This document shows, one piece after another, positions 26,034 through 34,324 of a DNA stretch of 64,000 nucleotides (positions are counted from its first letter, which is position 1; every line of letters starts with the position of its first letter). The stretch is from Shewanella algae (lineage in GTDB: Bacteria > Pseudomonadota > Gammaproteobacteria > Enterobacterales > Shewanellaceae), in contig NZ_CP068230.1 in assembly GCF_009183365.2 (NCBI RefSeq), positions 2,013,001 through 2,077,000 of the forward strand, written 5' to 3'. The notes under the pieces are model-generated. The model was not told where the DNA came from and ran no database searches. It was given only the letters and a program-made list of their open reading frames with translations. The position numbers were made by a program, and so were the translations under genes.

Positions 26034-28070
26034 ATGATCCTCTATATCGCCGAAAAGCCCAGCCTTGGGCGCGCCATCGCCGAGGTGCTCCCCAAACCCC
26101 ATCGCAAACATGAGGGCTATATCGAGCTTGGCAACGGAGATTGTGTTTCCTGGTGTATAGGTCATCTGCTGGAGCAAGCTGAGCCGGATGCTTACGATCC
26201 CGCCTACAAGTCCTGGCAGTTGGAACATCTGCCTATTGTCCCGTCCGATTGGCAGATTAAACCCAAAGCCAGCAGTCGCGGCCAACTCAGTGTCTTGCGT
26301 AAATTGGTCAAGCAGGCCAGTGAGTTGGTCAATGCCGGCGATCCGGACCGGGAAGGGCAGTTGTTGGTGGATGAAGTGATTGCCCATCTTGGGGTCAAGG
26401 GCGATAAGTTGGCAGCGGTTAAACGCTTGTTGATAAGCGATCTCAACCCGCAGGCGGTAAAACGCGCCCTGGGGCAGATGCGCAGCAACCGCGAGTTTGT
26501 GCCATTGTCGACTTCGGCACTGGCGCGTAGCCGAGCCGATTGGCTCTACGGCATGAATATGACCCGTGCCTATACCCTGCAGGGGCGCAAGGTGGGCTAT
26601 CAGGGGGTGCTGTCGGTCGGTCGGGTGCAAACCCCTGTGCTTGGTTTGGTTGTCCGGCGCGATCAGGAAATCGCTGCCTTTGTGCCCAAACCTTTTTATG
26701 AAGTACTGGCCCATCTTAGCACCCAAGAGGGGAGCTGTTTCAGCGCCCGCTGGCAGCCCAGTGAGGCCTGTCAACCTTGGATGGATGAGGAGGGGCGGGT
26801 GCTCTCCCGCGGTTTGGCGATGAATGTGGTCGGCAGGATCACCGGCCAACCCGGCCGGGTAGATGAGCTGGAGCGTAAGCAAAGACACCAGGCACCGCCT
26901 TTGCTCTATAGTCTGTCTGCGCTGCAGATTGATTGCGCCAAACGCTTCGGTATGAGCGCCAAAGAGGTGCTGGATACGGCGCAGTCCCTGTACGAACGGC
27001 ATAAATTGATAACCTATCCGCGCTCCGATAGCCGTCACCTGCCCAAGGCGCAGTTACAGCTGGCCCCGACAGTCTTGAATGCCATTACCCAAGGGGCGGC
27101 AGAACTGCTGCAAGGCTGTGAAGCGCCCAATCCCGCCCTTAAGTCCAAGGCCTGGAATGATGCCAAGGTGGACGCCCATCACGCGATAGTGCCTACGGAA
27201 AAGACGGCTAACCTCGGTGTTTTATCACAGCGTGAGCGTCAGGTGTATTTGCAGATTGCCCGTCAGTATTTGGCGCAGTTTTACCCTAATTATGAGTACC
27301 TTGAAACCCACGCCGTGATCGACATTGTTGGAGGTTGTTTCGTGGCCAAGGCCAAACAGCCATTGAAACAGGGTTGGAAGCAATTGTTTGGCAAACAAAA
27401 AGCCGACGATGAAGCGGAAGATATTCAAACCAGCTTACCTGAGCTGACTCAGGGGCAGATACTGGATTGCCTTAAAGGTGAATTAGTGGAAAAGATGACC
27501 CAGGCCCCCAAGCATTTTACCGATGCCACACTGCTGGCGGCGATGACAGGAATAAGCCGCTATGTGAAAGACCCAGAGATCCGCAAAATTCTCAAGGAAA
27601 CCGATGGTCTGGGCACAGAAGCGACCCGCGCCGGGATCATTGAACTCTTGTTTAAACGTGGCTTTTTGAAACGTCAGGGCAAGAGTATTTTGGCTACCGA
27701 GGCCGGTAGCGGGCTTATTCAAAGCCTGCCTGAAGTGGCCACCACGCCGGATATGACGGCGCTGTGGGAAAGTAGCCTGGATGCGATTTGTCGCCGTGAA
27801 CTTAAATATCAGGCCTTTATGCAGCCCTTGACGGCTAAACTGGGCGAGCTTATTGAGCAGGCCAAGGCACAACTGCCTACGGCCTTGAGTGGCGTGAAAA
27901 GTACAGGCTTCAAAGGACGTAAACGTCGCAGTGGCGCTTATGCCGGCAAGGCCGGTGCCCCCAAGGGCACAAGCACCAAGAAGAGCACTGGCGTTAAGAC
28001 CGGCACCGGCAAGCGTAGCTATCGCTCAGCGACCAAGAGCAAAACCAAAGCCCAGTCCGCAACGTCCTGA
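26034..28070 (+). CDS. topB: DNA topoisomerase III
   Basis: A 678-residue type IA topoisomerase, close to the E. coli TopB length. It starts with the TOPRIM signature MILYIAEKPSLGRAIA, has DPDREGQLL in the TOPRIM acidic motif near residue 103, and ITYPRSDSRHLP with the catalytic Tyr at residue 328, the same position as in E. coli TopB. SVGRVQTPVLGLV is the conserved gate segment. The C-terminal ~50 residues are Lys/Gly/Ser-rich and basic. It decatenates replication intermediates with RecQ. It appears monocistronic. Confidence 0.95.
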   Translation: MILYIAEKPSLGRAIAEVLPKPHRKHEGYIELGNGDCVSWCIGHLLEQAEPDAYDPAYKSWQLEHLPIVPSDWQIKPKASSRGQLSVLRKLVKQASELVNAGDPDREGQLLVDEVIAHLGVKGDKLAAVKRLLISDLNPQAVKRALGQMRSNREFVPLSTSALARSRADWLYGMNMTRAYTLQGRKVGYQGVLSVGRVQTPVLGLVVRRDQEIAAFVPKPFYEVLAHLSTQEGSCFSARWQPSEACQPWMDEEGRVLSRGLAMNVVGRITGQPGRVDELERKQRHQAPPLLYSLSALQIDCAKRFGMSAKEVLDTAQSLYERHKLITYPRSDSRHLPKAQLQLAPTVLNAITQGAAELLQGCEAPNPALKSKAWNDAKVDAHHAIVPTEKTANLGVLSQRERQVYLQIARQYLAQFYPNYEYLETHAVIDIVGGCFVAKAKQPLKQGWKQLFGKQKADDEAEDIQTSLPELTQGQILDCLKGELVEKMTQAPKHFTDATLLAAMTGISRYVKDPEIRKILKETDGLGTEATRAGIIELLFKRGFLKRQGKSILATEAGSGLIQSLPEVATTPDMTALWESSLDAICRRELKYQAFMQPLTAKLGELIEQAKAQLPTALSGVKSTGFKGRKRRSGAYAGKAGAPKGTSTKKSTGVKTGTGKRSYRSATKSKTKAQSATS

Positions 28071-28080
28071 GAACTTGGGG

Positions 28081-28272
28081 TTATTTCAAGCGTCGGTATT
28101 GGTTGGACAGGGCATGGTACTCGTATCCCAGCGCACTGAGCTTATGCTCGAGCTGGGCAGGTGACAGGTCAAGCTCGTAATAAAGCGCATCTCTGTCCGG
28201 GCATTGCAGTCTCAGTTTCTCATTGACTATGCCCAGCAGTATTTCGGCGGGCAGATGTTGCAGGCTTTCCAT
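28081..28272 (-). CDS. DUF4250 family protein
   Basis: A 63-residue protein matching the DUF4250 pattern: LPAEILLGIVNEKLRL, then a short helix pair (RDALYYELDLSPAQLEHKLSALGYEYHALSNQYR) that looks like a helix-turn-helix. Small proteins of this family are widespread and uncharacterised. It faces topB, ending 10 bases from its stop. Confidence 0.8.
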   Translation of the reverse strand: MESLQHLPAEILLGIVNEKLRLQCPDRDALYYELDLSPAQLEHKLSALGYEYHALSNQYRRLK

Positions 28273-28460
28273 ATTCCCTCCAGGTGTCAGCGGTTGACTG
28301 TTTCATAATGCAATAGAGTTGGCTTGGGTTGCAAATCTTGCCTGAATATATTTAAAGTTTGATAAAATCAATATCTTAATAAAGCAATTTCATTTTCTAT
28401 TCCCGGCGGTTTTGCCTTTGTTTTATCCCCCCTTCTTTATCAACTCTTGTTACATCAAGC

Positions 28461-28473
28461 ATTCGTGATGATT
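28461..28473. promoter_or_regulatory. Candidate enhancer site (distal) of the porin promoter
   Basis: ATTCGTGATGATT shares TTCGTGAT with the repeats in front of the reductase operon. Together with the following bases it forms a dyad TTCG-N8-CGAA. It lies about 240 bases before the -24 element, a normal enhancer distance. Confidence 0.4.
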
Positions 28474-28643
28474 CGAACCGAGTTAGCTTTAACTGTATAA
28501 AAATCAAACCGTTATTCTTGCCTGTGTGGCAGTAAACTCGGCTCTTGTCGATACGCATGCATCTCTTTTGCTGCATAAACTGCTCGCTTGTTACAACGAT
28601 ATTTAATTCTTCTCACGGCATTTAACGCCCGCCAACCACGATA

Positions 28644-28653
28644 TTTCACGATT
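28644..28653. promoter_or_regulatory. Candidate enhancer site (proximal) of the porin promoter
   Basis: TTTCACGATT differs from the TTTCGTGATT repeats at 32599 and 32622 in two central bases and shares the preceding ATA with the second repeat. It lies about 60 bases before the -24 element, the same spacing as in the reductase promoter. Confidence 0.4.
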
Positions 28654-28702
28654 TGTCGATCCAGCTCAGGAAACCAGGGGTTGGGATTGGCTTTTTAACA
28701 GC

Positions 28703-28717
28703 TGGCACGCAAACTGC
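28703..28717 (+). promoter_or_regulatory. Sigma-54 promoter of the porin gene
   Basis: TGGCACGCAAACTGC matches the -24/-12 consensus TGGCACG-N4-TTGC at all but one base, with the required 12-base GG-to-GC spacing. Expected start of transcription is about 28729. Confidence 0.85.
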
Positions 28718-28795
28718 AGCCCTCGAGTAACACATAGAAATATGTCTAATAAATCAGCGTATTAAACGCGTTTTACTTATAAAAGGGTAATGAAT

Positions 28796-29968
28796 ATGAA
28801 CAAGAAGATCCTGGCACTTATGATCCCGGCTATGCTGGCGAGTGGCGCTTCTCAGGCTGTGGAACTGTATAACGATCAGACCAACAGTGTGAACATGATA
28901 GGTTGGTTGGGTTTTGCTGCCTTCAATGATGGTCATGAAACCTCTGTTATTGATAACTTCTCTCGCGTAGGTTTCCGTTTTGACCGTCAGGAGCGTAACG
29001 GCTGGCGTGCCTTTGCCCACACAGAGTGGGGCATCAACATGGTGACCAGCGATGACGGCCTGATCTACACCCAAGGCCAGGGCGGCGGTCAGATGCGTGC
29101 CGAGAAGAACAGTGACTTCTTGTTCAACCGCTTGGGTTATGTGGGTATGGCTCATGATAAGTGGGGTACTCTGACTTTCGGTAAGCAGTGGGGTGCATAC
29201 TATGATGTGGCTTACACTACCGACGTGCTCAATGCCTTCACAGGTTGGTCTGTAGGTGCCTACACCTTTGGTGACGGTGGCCTGACCGGCGCCGGTCGTG
29301 CCGATGCTGCCTTCCAGTATCGCAATACCTTCTTCGGCAAGCTGCATATCGCCCTGCAGTATGCTTCCAAGCAAAATGACGATGTCGCCCTGTTTGACGA
29401 AAACGGCGCCGCTCTGAACGATGGCTCTGAGCTGAGCTTTGACTCCAGCTATGGTGCCAGCGTGACTTACTATGTGACCGATAAGTTCAAGGTTCTGGCC
29501 GGTTTCAACCGTGGCGACTTTGAAGGCAACCTGGCCGGTGTTGCCGTTGATGATACCAACCAGATCGTCGGTATCGGTGCCCAGTACGGCAGCTTCTACC
29601 AGTATGCTCCAGGCCGTGACGCCGATGGTCTGTACGTGGGCTTCAACGCTCACAAGAGCAAGCAGAACGAACTGGTTGGCGGCAGCCTGTACGACTCCAC
29701 CGGCGGCGAATTCATCCTTGCTTACCAGTATGACAACGGCTTTGTTCCTTCTCTGTTGCTGAGCTATCAGGATCTGGACACAGATGCCAACACCGCCATC
29801 CAAGGCGATTGGACCCGCCAGTTTGCGGTTCTGGGTCTGCACTACCGTTACAGCCGTGACACTGTGATGTATGCCGAAGCCAAGATTGACTTCAGCAGCA
29901 TGGATGACAAGTCCTGGGAAGATCTGCAGGACAACAACTATGCGGTAGGTATCCGTTACTTCTTCTAA
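28796..29968 (+). CDS. Gram-negative general porin (Porin_4/OmpC-like family)
   Basis: About 390 residues. I prefer the ATG at 28796, 8 bases after AAAGGG; an in-frame ATG at 28790 is also possible. It has a Sec signal peptide ending in ASQA, short strands rich in Gly/Tyr/Asp (RVGFRFDRQERNGWRAFAHTEWG, KWGTLTFGKQWGAYYDVAYTTD) typical of trimeric porins, and a C-terminal ...YAVGIRYFF. The long plus-strand frame is strongly codon-biased, which suggests high expression. A sigma-54 promoter drives it, so it probably opens the outer membrane for the substrate of the reductase module downstream. Confidence 0.85.
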   Translation: MNKKILALMIPAMLASGASQAVELYNDQTNSVNMIGWLGFAAFNDGHETSVIDNFSRVGFRFDRQERNGWRAFAHTEWGINMVTSDDGLIYTQGQGGGQMRAEKNSDFLFNRLGYVGMAHDKWGTLTFGKQWGAYYDVAYTTDVLNAFTGWSVGAYTFGDGGLTGAGRADAAFQYRNTFFGKLHIALQYASKQNDDVALFDENGAALNDGSELSFDSSYGASVTYYVTDKFKVLAGFNRGDFEGNLAGVAVDDTNQIVGIGAQYGSFYQYAPGRDADGLYVGFNAHKSKQNELVGGSLYDSTGGEFILAYQYDNGFVPSLLLSYQDLDTDANTAIQGDWTRQFAVLGLHYRYSRDTVMYAEAKIDFSSMDDKSWEDLQDNNYAVGIRYFF

Positions 29969-29993
29969 GGGGCTCCCTGTATTTCCCTGCACA

Positions 29994-30019
29994 GGCCACC
30001 TTAGGGTGGCCTTTTTTTT
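29994..30019 (+). terminator. Intrinsic terminator of the porin gene
   Basis: The arms GGCCACC and GGTGGCC with loop TTAG are followed by eight T. Confidence 0.9.
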
Positions 30020-30111
30020 ATTCACTTTATTCACGAGCTTATCCATTGCATTGGACAAGGGAAACTAGATGCCATCACGGACATGAGTCCAGGGTGTGAA
30101 GGAGACTCTGA

Positions 30112-30879
30112 TTGAACAAGGAAAAGATGAAACTCAATAGTAAAATAGTCGGGTTAGCCGTTACCTTGCTTGGCGGTTTTGGCACGACTGATGCCAGCGC
30201 ATCGACTCAAATAGAGGCCGGTTATCTGGGGTTTACGAGTGCCACCCGTGACGATAATCCCGGGGCTTTCAACCAAAGCTTTGCCGCGCTCAGTCATTTC
30301 AGTCGTGACGAGCGCAACACTTTTTATCAGATGCTCAAGGTGGAAAACCCCGGTAAATGGGTGGCGGATAAACGGGTCGCCTTCAAGTCATTGACGGTTT
30401 GGCATTATCGGCTCAACGAAGAGCGTACCGCCCTGTGGCTGCAAAACTTTCTCGGCACCCATAAGCATCTGACCGAGGATAATTTTTATCTCGGCTTGAA
30501 GCAGCATTTTGACTGCGGCGCGCTGCGTTTCAACCTGGGATTGGCGGGGCATTATACTGTGAGTCAGTCCAATCTGACCGATAAAGATTACTCAGGGTTA
30601 TCCGGCGTGGTGCTCAATGGCAACAGTTATTACGATTTGCCAGTGCTCCCCAAGGGCTGGAAATTAAACCTGGATTATACTGCGGCTTTTGGCCGTGACC
30701 GCGAGCATGCGGCTGTCTTTGGTTATGACGACGATTATGGTCATCAATTGTTTGCCGCTGTTTCCGGCCCATTGGCACAAGATTTGAGTCTCAAGCTGCA
30801 ACTGACGCACTACAAGAGTTGGGGCACTGCTCCCAACGATGGCCTGGAGTACAGCTTCTCGCTTCGCTACGCTTTTTAA
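30112..30879 (+). CDS. Outer-membrane beta-barrel protein, unknown specificity
   Basis: A 255-residue protein starting at TTG after AAGGAGA; an ATG at 30127 is an alternative start. The signal peptide ends near DASA-ST. The mature part has alternating aromatic strands and ends ...GLEYSFSLRYAF with terminal Phe. Size and strand pattern suggest a 10-12 strand monomeric channel, possibly in the Tsx/OmpK range. It lies between the porin and the divergent sigma-54 activator gene, with its own upstream region, and may be part of the same uptake module. I see no sigma-54 promoter directly before it. Confidence 0.65.
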   Translation: MNKEKMKLNSKIVGLAVTLLGGFGTTDASASTQIEAGYLGFTSATRDDNPGAFNQSFAALSHFSRDERNTFYQMLKVENPGKWVADKRVAFKSLTVWHYRLNEERTALWLQNFLGTHKHLTEDNFYLGLKQHFDCGALRFNLGLAGHYTVSQSNLTDKDYSGLSGVVLNGNSYYDLPVLPKGWKLNLDYTAAFGRDREHAAVFGYDDDYGHQLFAAVSGPLAQDLSLKLQLTHYKSWGTAPNDGLEYSFSLRYAF

Positions 30880-30954
30880 CGCCACTGGTATATGCGCTTT
30901 CAAGCCCGTCGATGAGACAAGATGCAACAGCCAGACCCGGCAGCAAGGTGCAAT

Positions 30955-30988
30955 AAAAAGGCCGAAAGTGATGACTTTCGGCCTTTTA
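30955..30988. terminator. Bidirectional terminator between barrel gene and activator gene
   Basis: The arms AAAAGGCCGAAAG and CTTTCGGCCTTTT with loop TGATGA have T runs on both strands, between two convergent genes. Confidence 0.9.
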
Positions 30989-31050
30989 TGTTATTTTTCC
31001 CCGTCGGAATGAGCTTGCTCCTGTCCGGAGTCGTTTGCCATGTCCTGTTT

Positions 31051-32574
31051 CTAAACGATCCCCAGTTTTTTCATCTTGCTGCGTAGAGTATTGGGGTTAA
31101 TATCCAACAGCTCGGCAGCGCCGCCGGGGCCGTAGAGCTTGCCGCCGGTCACTTTAAGGGCGTGCTCTATGTATTTACGGGTCATGGTTTCCAGCGGTAC
31201 CAGTTGATTGCCCGCATGGCTGGGGTCGACCACTATGGTCTGGCCGCTGGCGGTGGCCACGGCTTCGGTTTGCGGCGCCAGGAAACTGAAGTCCAGTGGT
31301 CCGGCCGGGTTTTGAATGATGGCCCGCTCCAGCACATTGATCAGCTCCCTGACATTGCCGGGCCAATTGTACTGACTGAGAATGGCCAACTGCTCAGGGC
31401 GGATACAGGGCAGTTTGATCAACTGGAATCGGGCGCTCAGCTGTTCAATAAAATGCTGCACCAACAGAGGGATATCTGTGCGCCGCTGGCGTAAAGAGGG
31501 GATGTCTATCGGGAATACCGCCAGCCGATACCAGAGATCCTCACGAAAATCCCCCTGATGCACCATGGCTTGCAGGTGCCTGTGGGTTGCCGCTATCACT
31601 CTGATGTTCAGGTGTACCTGTTCATGGCCACCGACTCGGGTAATGGTGCTGTTTTGCAGTACCCGCAGCAGTCTCACTTGAGCCGAGAGTGGCAGTTCAC
31701 CAATCTCATCGAGGAAGATGGTGCCGCCGTTGGCCTGTTCAAAATAACCGGCCTTGCGCGATTCGGCGCCGGTAAAGGCGCCTTTCTCATAGCCGAACAG
31801 CTCTGAGTCGATAAGGGTCTCGGGAATGGCGCCGCAGTTGACTTTGACAAAGGGTTTGCCGGCCCTGGCCGAGAGTTCATGAATGGCGTTGGCAATCACC
31901 TCTTTTCCGCAACCGGTTTCCCCCAGCATCAGTACTGTGGTGTTGAGATGGGCGATGGATTGCACTTGTTGCATCACCTGTTTCAGCCCCGAGTTGGCAC
32001 CGACCACACCGTTTTGCACATCCAGCGTGCGTTTGAGGCTAACGTTTTGTTTGGCCAGCGCCTGATTTTCCAGCAGCAGATTACGACCTCTGAGGTTGAG
32101 GGCAGTGATCAGGGCAAAGGTGCTCATCTGCGGCGCCAACATATCTGCGTGTCGGGGGCGGAAGGTACCGGCACTCTTGGAGTAAAAACCTACTATGCCC
32201 AAATGGGTATCTTCCATCGACATACGTAAAATGATCAGCGAGCGGATCCCGGGGATCACCTTGGGGGCAACCTGGGATGTCACGGGATCATGATCAATGT
32301 CGTTAACAATCCTCACCCTCGGCCTATCGGGATCTTCCAGCGTTTTGGCCAGTCCCTCTGGGAGGGAAACCTGGACATCAAGCGTGCTTGCCTGCGTTTC
32401 GCTGGCCTGGGCGATAAATTGTATATCATTGAATTCTTTTCGATAAATATTAATGAACAGGCCATCGAGTGGCACTGAGTCACGTACATAGTCGAAGTAG
32501 TGTTTAAGCGAGGTTTCCAACTGCAGGCTACTACAGAGCCGCCTGGTACACTCGTAATAAAAGTGTTTTTCCAT
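31051..32574 (-). CDS. Sigma-54-dependent transcriptional activator (GAF-AAA+-Fis)
   Basis: A 507-residue enhancer-binding protein. Residues ~1-165 form a GAF-like sensor domain. The AAA+ domain has Walker A GETGCGKE at 218-225, the sigma-54-contact loop GAFTGA at 265-270, and Walker B GGTIFLDEIGELP near 285. Residues ~465-507 hold a Fis-type HTH (GGAAELLDINPNTLRSKMKKLG). Architecture is like FhlA and NorR, without a receiver domain, so it responds to a ligand rather than a kinase. It is divergent from the reductase operon and shares the 168-base gap containing two TTTCGTGATT repeats, its likely binding sites. Confidence 0.9.
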   Translation of the reverse strand: MEKHFYYECTRRLCSSLQLETSLKHYFDYVRDSVPLDGLFINIYRKEFNDIQFIAQASETQASTLDVQVSLPEGLAKTLEDPDRPRVRIVNDIDHDPVTSQVAPKVIPGIRSLIILRMSMEDTHLGIVGFYSKSAGTFRPRHADMLAPQMSTFALITALNLRGRNLLLENQALAKQNVSLKRTLDVQNGVVGANSGLKQVMQQVQSIAHLNTTVLMLGETGCGKEVIANAIHELSARAGKPFVKVNCGAIPETLIDSELFGYEKGAFTGAESRKAGYFEQANGGTIFLDEIGELPLSAQVRLLRVLQNSTITRVGGHEQVHLNIRVIAATHRHLQAMVHQGDFREDLWYRLAVFPIDIPSLRQRRTDIPLLVQHFIEQLSARFQLIKLPCIRPEQLAILSQYNWPGNVRELINVLERAIIQNPAGPLDFSFLAPQTEAVATASGQTIVVDPSHAGNQLVPLETMTRKYIEHALKVTGGKLYGPGGAAELLDINPNTLRSKMKKLGIV

Positions 32575-32598
32575 TGATATTTCAAATAAACCGCGAAG

Positions 32599-32631
32599 TT
32601 TCGTGATTGTAGATCTTTATATTTCGTGATT
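32599..32631. promoter_or_regulatory. Two direct TTTCGTGATT repeats, candidate activator sites
   Basis: TTTCGTGATT occurs at 32599-32608 and 32622-32631, start to start 23 bases (about two helix turns). The first belongs to a dyad CGCGAA-GT-TTCGTG. They lie 50-85 bases before the -24 element of the reductase operon and immediately before the activator's own start, so autoregulation is possible. Confidence 0.6.
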
Positions 32632-32680
32632 CTGTGGCCGTAATCATAAATCTCCCCCTGAGCACCTCTTTTTGGTTAGT

Positions 32681-32695
32681 TGGCATGGCCAGTGC
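32681..32695 (+). promoter_or_regulatory. Sigma-54 promoter of the reductase-lyase-cytochrome operon
   Basis: TGGCATGGCCAGTGC has GG at -25/-24 and GC at -13/-12 with exact spacing. Expected transcription start is about 32707, 35 bases before the flavoprotein ATG. Confidence 0.8.
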
Positions 32696-32741
32696 AACTG
32701 GTTGACTGAGTTCTTTCCCTGCATGAAAGGAAAATAAGTAC

Positions 32742-34301
32742 ATGACAGAAAAACAGAAAATAGACAGTGGTCGTCGTCAGTTGCTCAAGGGCGGCGCCGC
32801 TCTGGCAGTGACCGGGGTGGGGATGGCTGTCAGCAGTGGTGCCATGGCCCAGTGCCGCGAACAGGCGCCGGAATCCTTTGATGAACTGGTAGACGTATTG
32901 GTAGTCGGCAGTGGCTTTGCCGGTATGGCTGCAGCCCTGCAGGCCCGTGAAGCCGGTGTCAGCGTAATGGTTATCGACAAGATGCCGGTTTTTGGTGGCA
33001 ACTCAACCATTAATGGTGGTGCCATGGCGGTTGCCGGTTCTCCGTTGCAAAAGCAGGCCGGTATTGAAGATTCAGTAGATGCCATGGTGGCCGACATGTT
33101 GCGCGCAGGTCGTGGCATGAATGATGTTGAAATGCTCAAGCTGGTATGTAACGGCACGGCAGAATCCTGCCAGTGGCTGATTGACTACGGCGTCAAGTGG
33201 AAGCCTTTCGTACAGCATTTCGGTGGTCACAGTGTGCAGCGGGTACTGCAGACAGTAGAAAGCTCCGGCGCCGGTATCATACGTCCGCTGGTCAAGGCTG
33301 CCCGCGCCAAAGGCGTGATCATGAAAAATCAAACCAAGCTCGAATCTTTTATCCGTGATGCTGAAGGCCGCGTGATCGGGGTCGAGGTTCGTGAAGGTTA
33401 TTATTTCCCACGGGAGCGGACAGGTAAGATACGCACCATAGGAGCCCGCAAAGGGGTGATCATGGCGACCGGCGGCTTTGGCCGGGATATCGAATATCGC
33501 ATGATGCAGCTGCCTGAGTTGAACAATGACCTGGACTCAACAAACCATCCGGGGGCGACCTCTGAAGCACTGAAGCAGATGATGCTTCTGGGGGCCAACC
33601 CTATCCATCTGGATCAAATTCAGCTGGGCCCATGGGCATCACCCGATGAGAAAGGTTTTGGTACTGCATCCCAGTTCAACACCATTGCCACTTATCCTCA
33701 CGGCATAGTGGTGGATGTGCGCACCGGTGAGCGTTTCTTCAATGAGCTGGCCGACCGTAAGGCGCGTGCCGATGCCATCATGACCCGCAGAGATGAGCAC
33801 AACAACCCTGTGTATCCCATTGGCTTTACCAATGCCGAAGGTGCCAAGAATGCCCAGACATTGGATTGGGGTATCAAGTACAAGGTGATCACCAAGGCCG
33901 ACACTCTGGATGAACTGGCCAAGGCCTATGGTATGCCGGCCGACAAGCTCAAGGCGCAGGTGGCCCGCTGGAACGAAGCGGTCAAGAGCGGAGAAGACAA
34001 AGAGTTTGGTCGTCCAATGCAGGAAGCCATAGTGCTGGACAAGGGCCCATGGTACGCGGTGCGTATGTGGCCGAAAGTTCACTACTGCATGGGTGGTGTC
34101 AAGGTTAATACCAATTCTGAAGTCCTGCATCTGGTCAGTAACCAGCCGATTGCAGGCTTGTATGCGGCCGGCGAATCCACCGGCGGTATTCACGGTGCCA
34201 GCCGCCTCGGTGCCTGTGCTGTGGCTGAAGGTATTGTCACCGGCCGTAATGCCGGCCGTAACTGTGCCGCTGCCAAGCCGGTAGCACTGAAGCAAGCGTA
34301 A
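32742..34301 (+). CDS. Tat-exported flavoprotein reductase (fumarate/urocanate reductase family)
   Basis: A 519-residue FAD protein with a Tat signal (RRQLLKGG, R11-R12, then a hydrophobic stretch ending SGAMA) and the nucleotide-binding motif G56-S-G-F-A-G61. Compared by eye with Shewanella fumarate reductase Fcc3, the proton-donor Arg (R339 in NELADRKARAD), the substrate His (H447 in HYCMGGVKV) and Arg (R488 in HGASRLG) are present. The His in Fcc3's HP motif is replaced by Gly (G296 in IQLGPW). It therefore reduces an activated double bond, but probably not fumarate. It has no heme or FMN-binding domain; the heme part is encoded separately two genes on. Confidence 0.85.
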   Translation: MTEKQKIDSGRRQLLKGGAALAVTGVGMAVSSGAMAQCREQAPESFDELVDVLVVGSGFAGMAAALQAREAGVSVMVIDKMPVFGGNSTINGGAMAVAGSPLQKQAGIEDSVDAMVADMLRAGRGMNDVEMLKLVCNGTAESCQWLIDYGVKWKPFVQHFGGHSVQRVLQTVESSGAGIIRPLVKAARAKGVIMKNQTKLESFIRDAEGRVIGVEVREGYYFPRERTGKIRTIGARKGVIMATGGFGRDIEYRMMQLPELNNDLDSTNHPGATSEALKQMMLLGANPIHLDQIQLGPWASPDEKGFGTASQFNTIATYPHGIVVDVRTGERFFNELADRKARADAIMTRRDEHNNPVYPIGFTNAEGAKNAQTLDWGIKYKVITKADTLDELAKAYGMPADKLKAQVARWNEAVKSGEDKEFGRPMQEAIVLDKGPWYAVRMWPKVHYCMGGVKVNTNSEVLHLVSNQPIAGLYAAGESTGGIHGASRLGACAVAEGIVTGRNAGRNCAAAKPVALKQA

Positions 34302-34324
34302 CAAATTCAATAACAAGGAGTAAG

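Larger units (their letters stand above)
28273..28795. other. Long regulatory region upstream of the sigma-54-dependent porin
   Basis: An A/T-rich gap of 523 bases without a gene. It carries a canonical sigma-54 promoter at 28703-28717 and two candidate activator sites (28461-28473 and 28644-28653), and leaves about 65 bases of leader before the porin start. The length is normal for a looping, enhancer-dependent promoter. Confidence 0.7.

Noticed and set aside
25980..27038. A 352-residue minus-strand frame opposite topB
   Set aside because: Antisense to the well-supported topoisomerase gene.
28359..28371. TTGATAAAATCAA as an Fnr box upstream of the porin
   Set aside because: The spacer is 3 instead of the required 4 bases.
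28754..30058. A 434-residue frame on the strand opposite the porin
   Set aside because: It is a mirror of the strongly codon-biased porin gene, has no ribosome site and no family features.
32742..34301. Calling the flavoprotein a fumarate reductase
   Set aside because: The substrate-site His of Fcc3 is replaced by Gly, and the gene context points to another acceptor.
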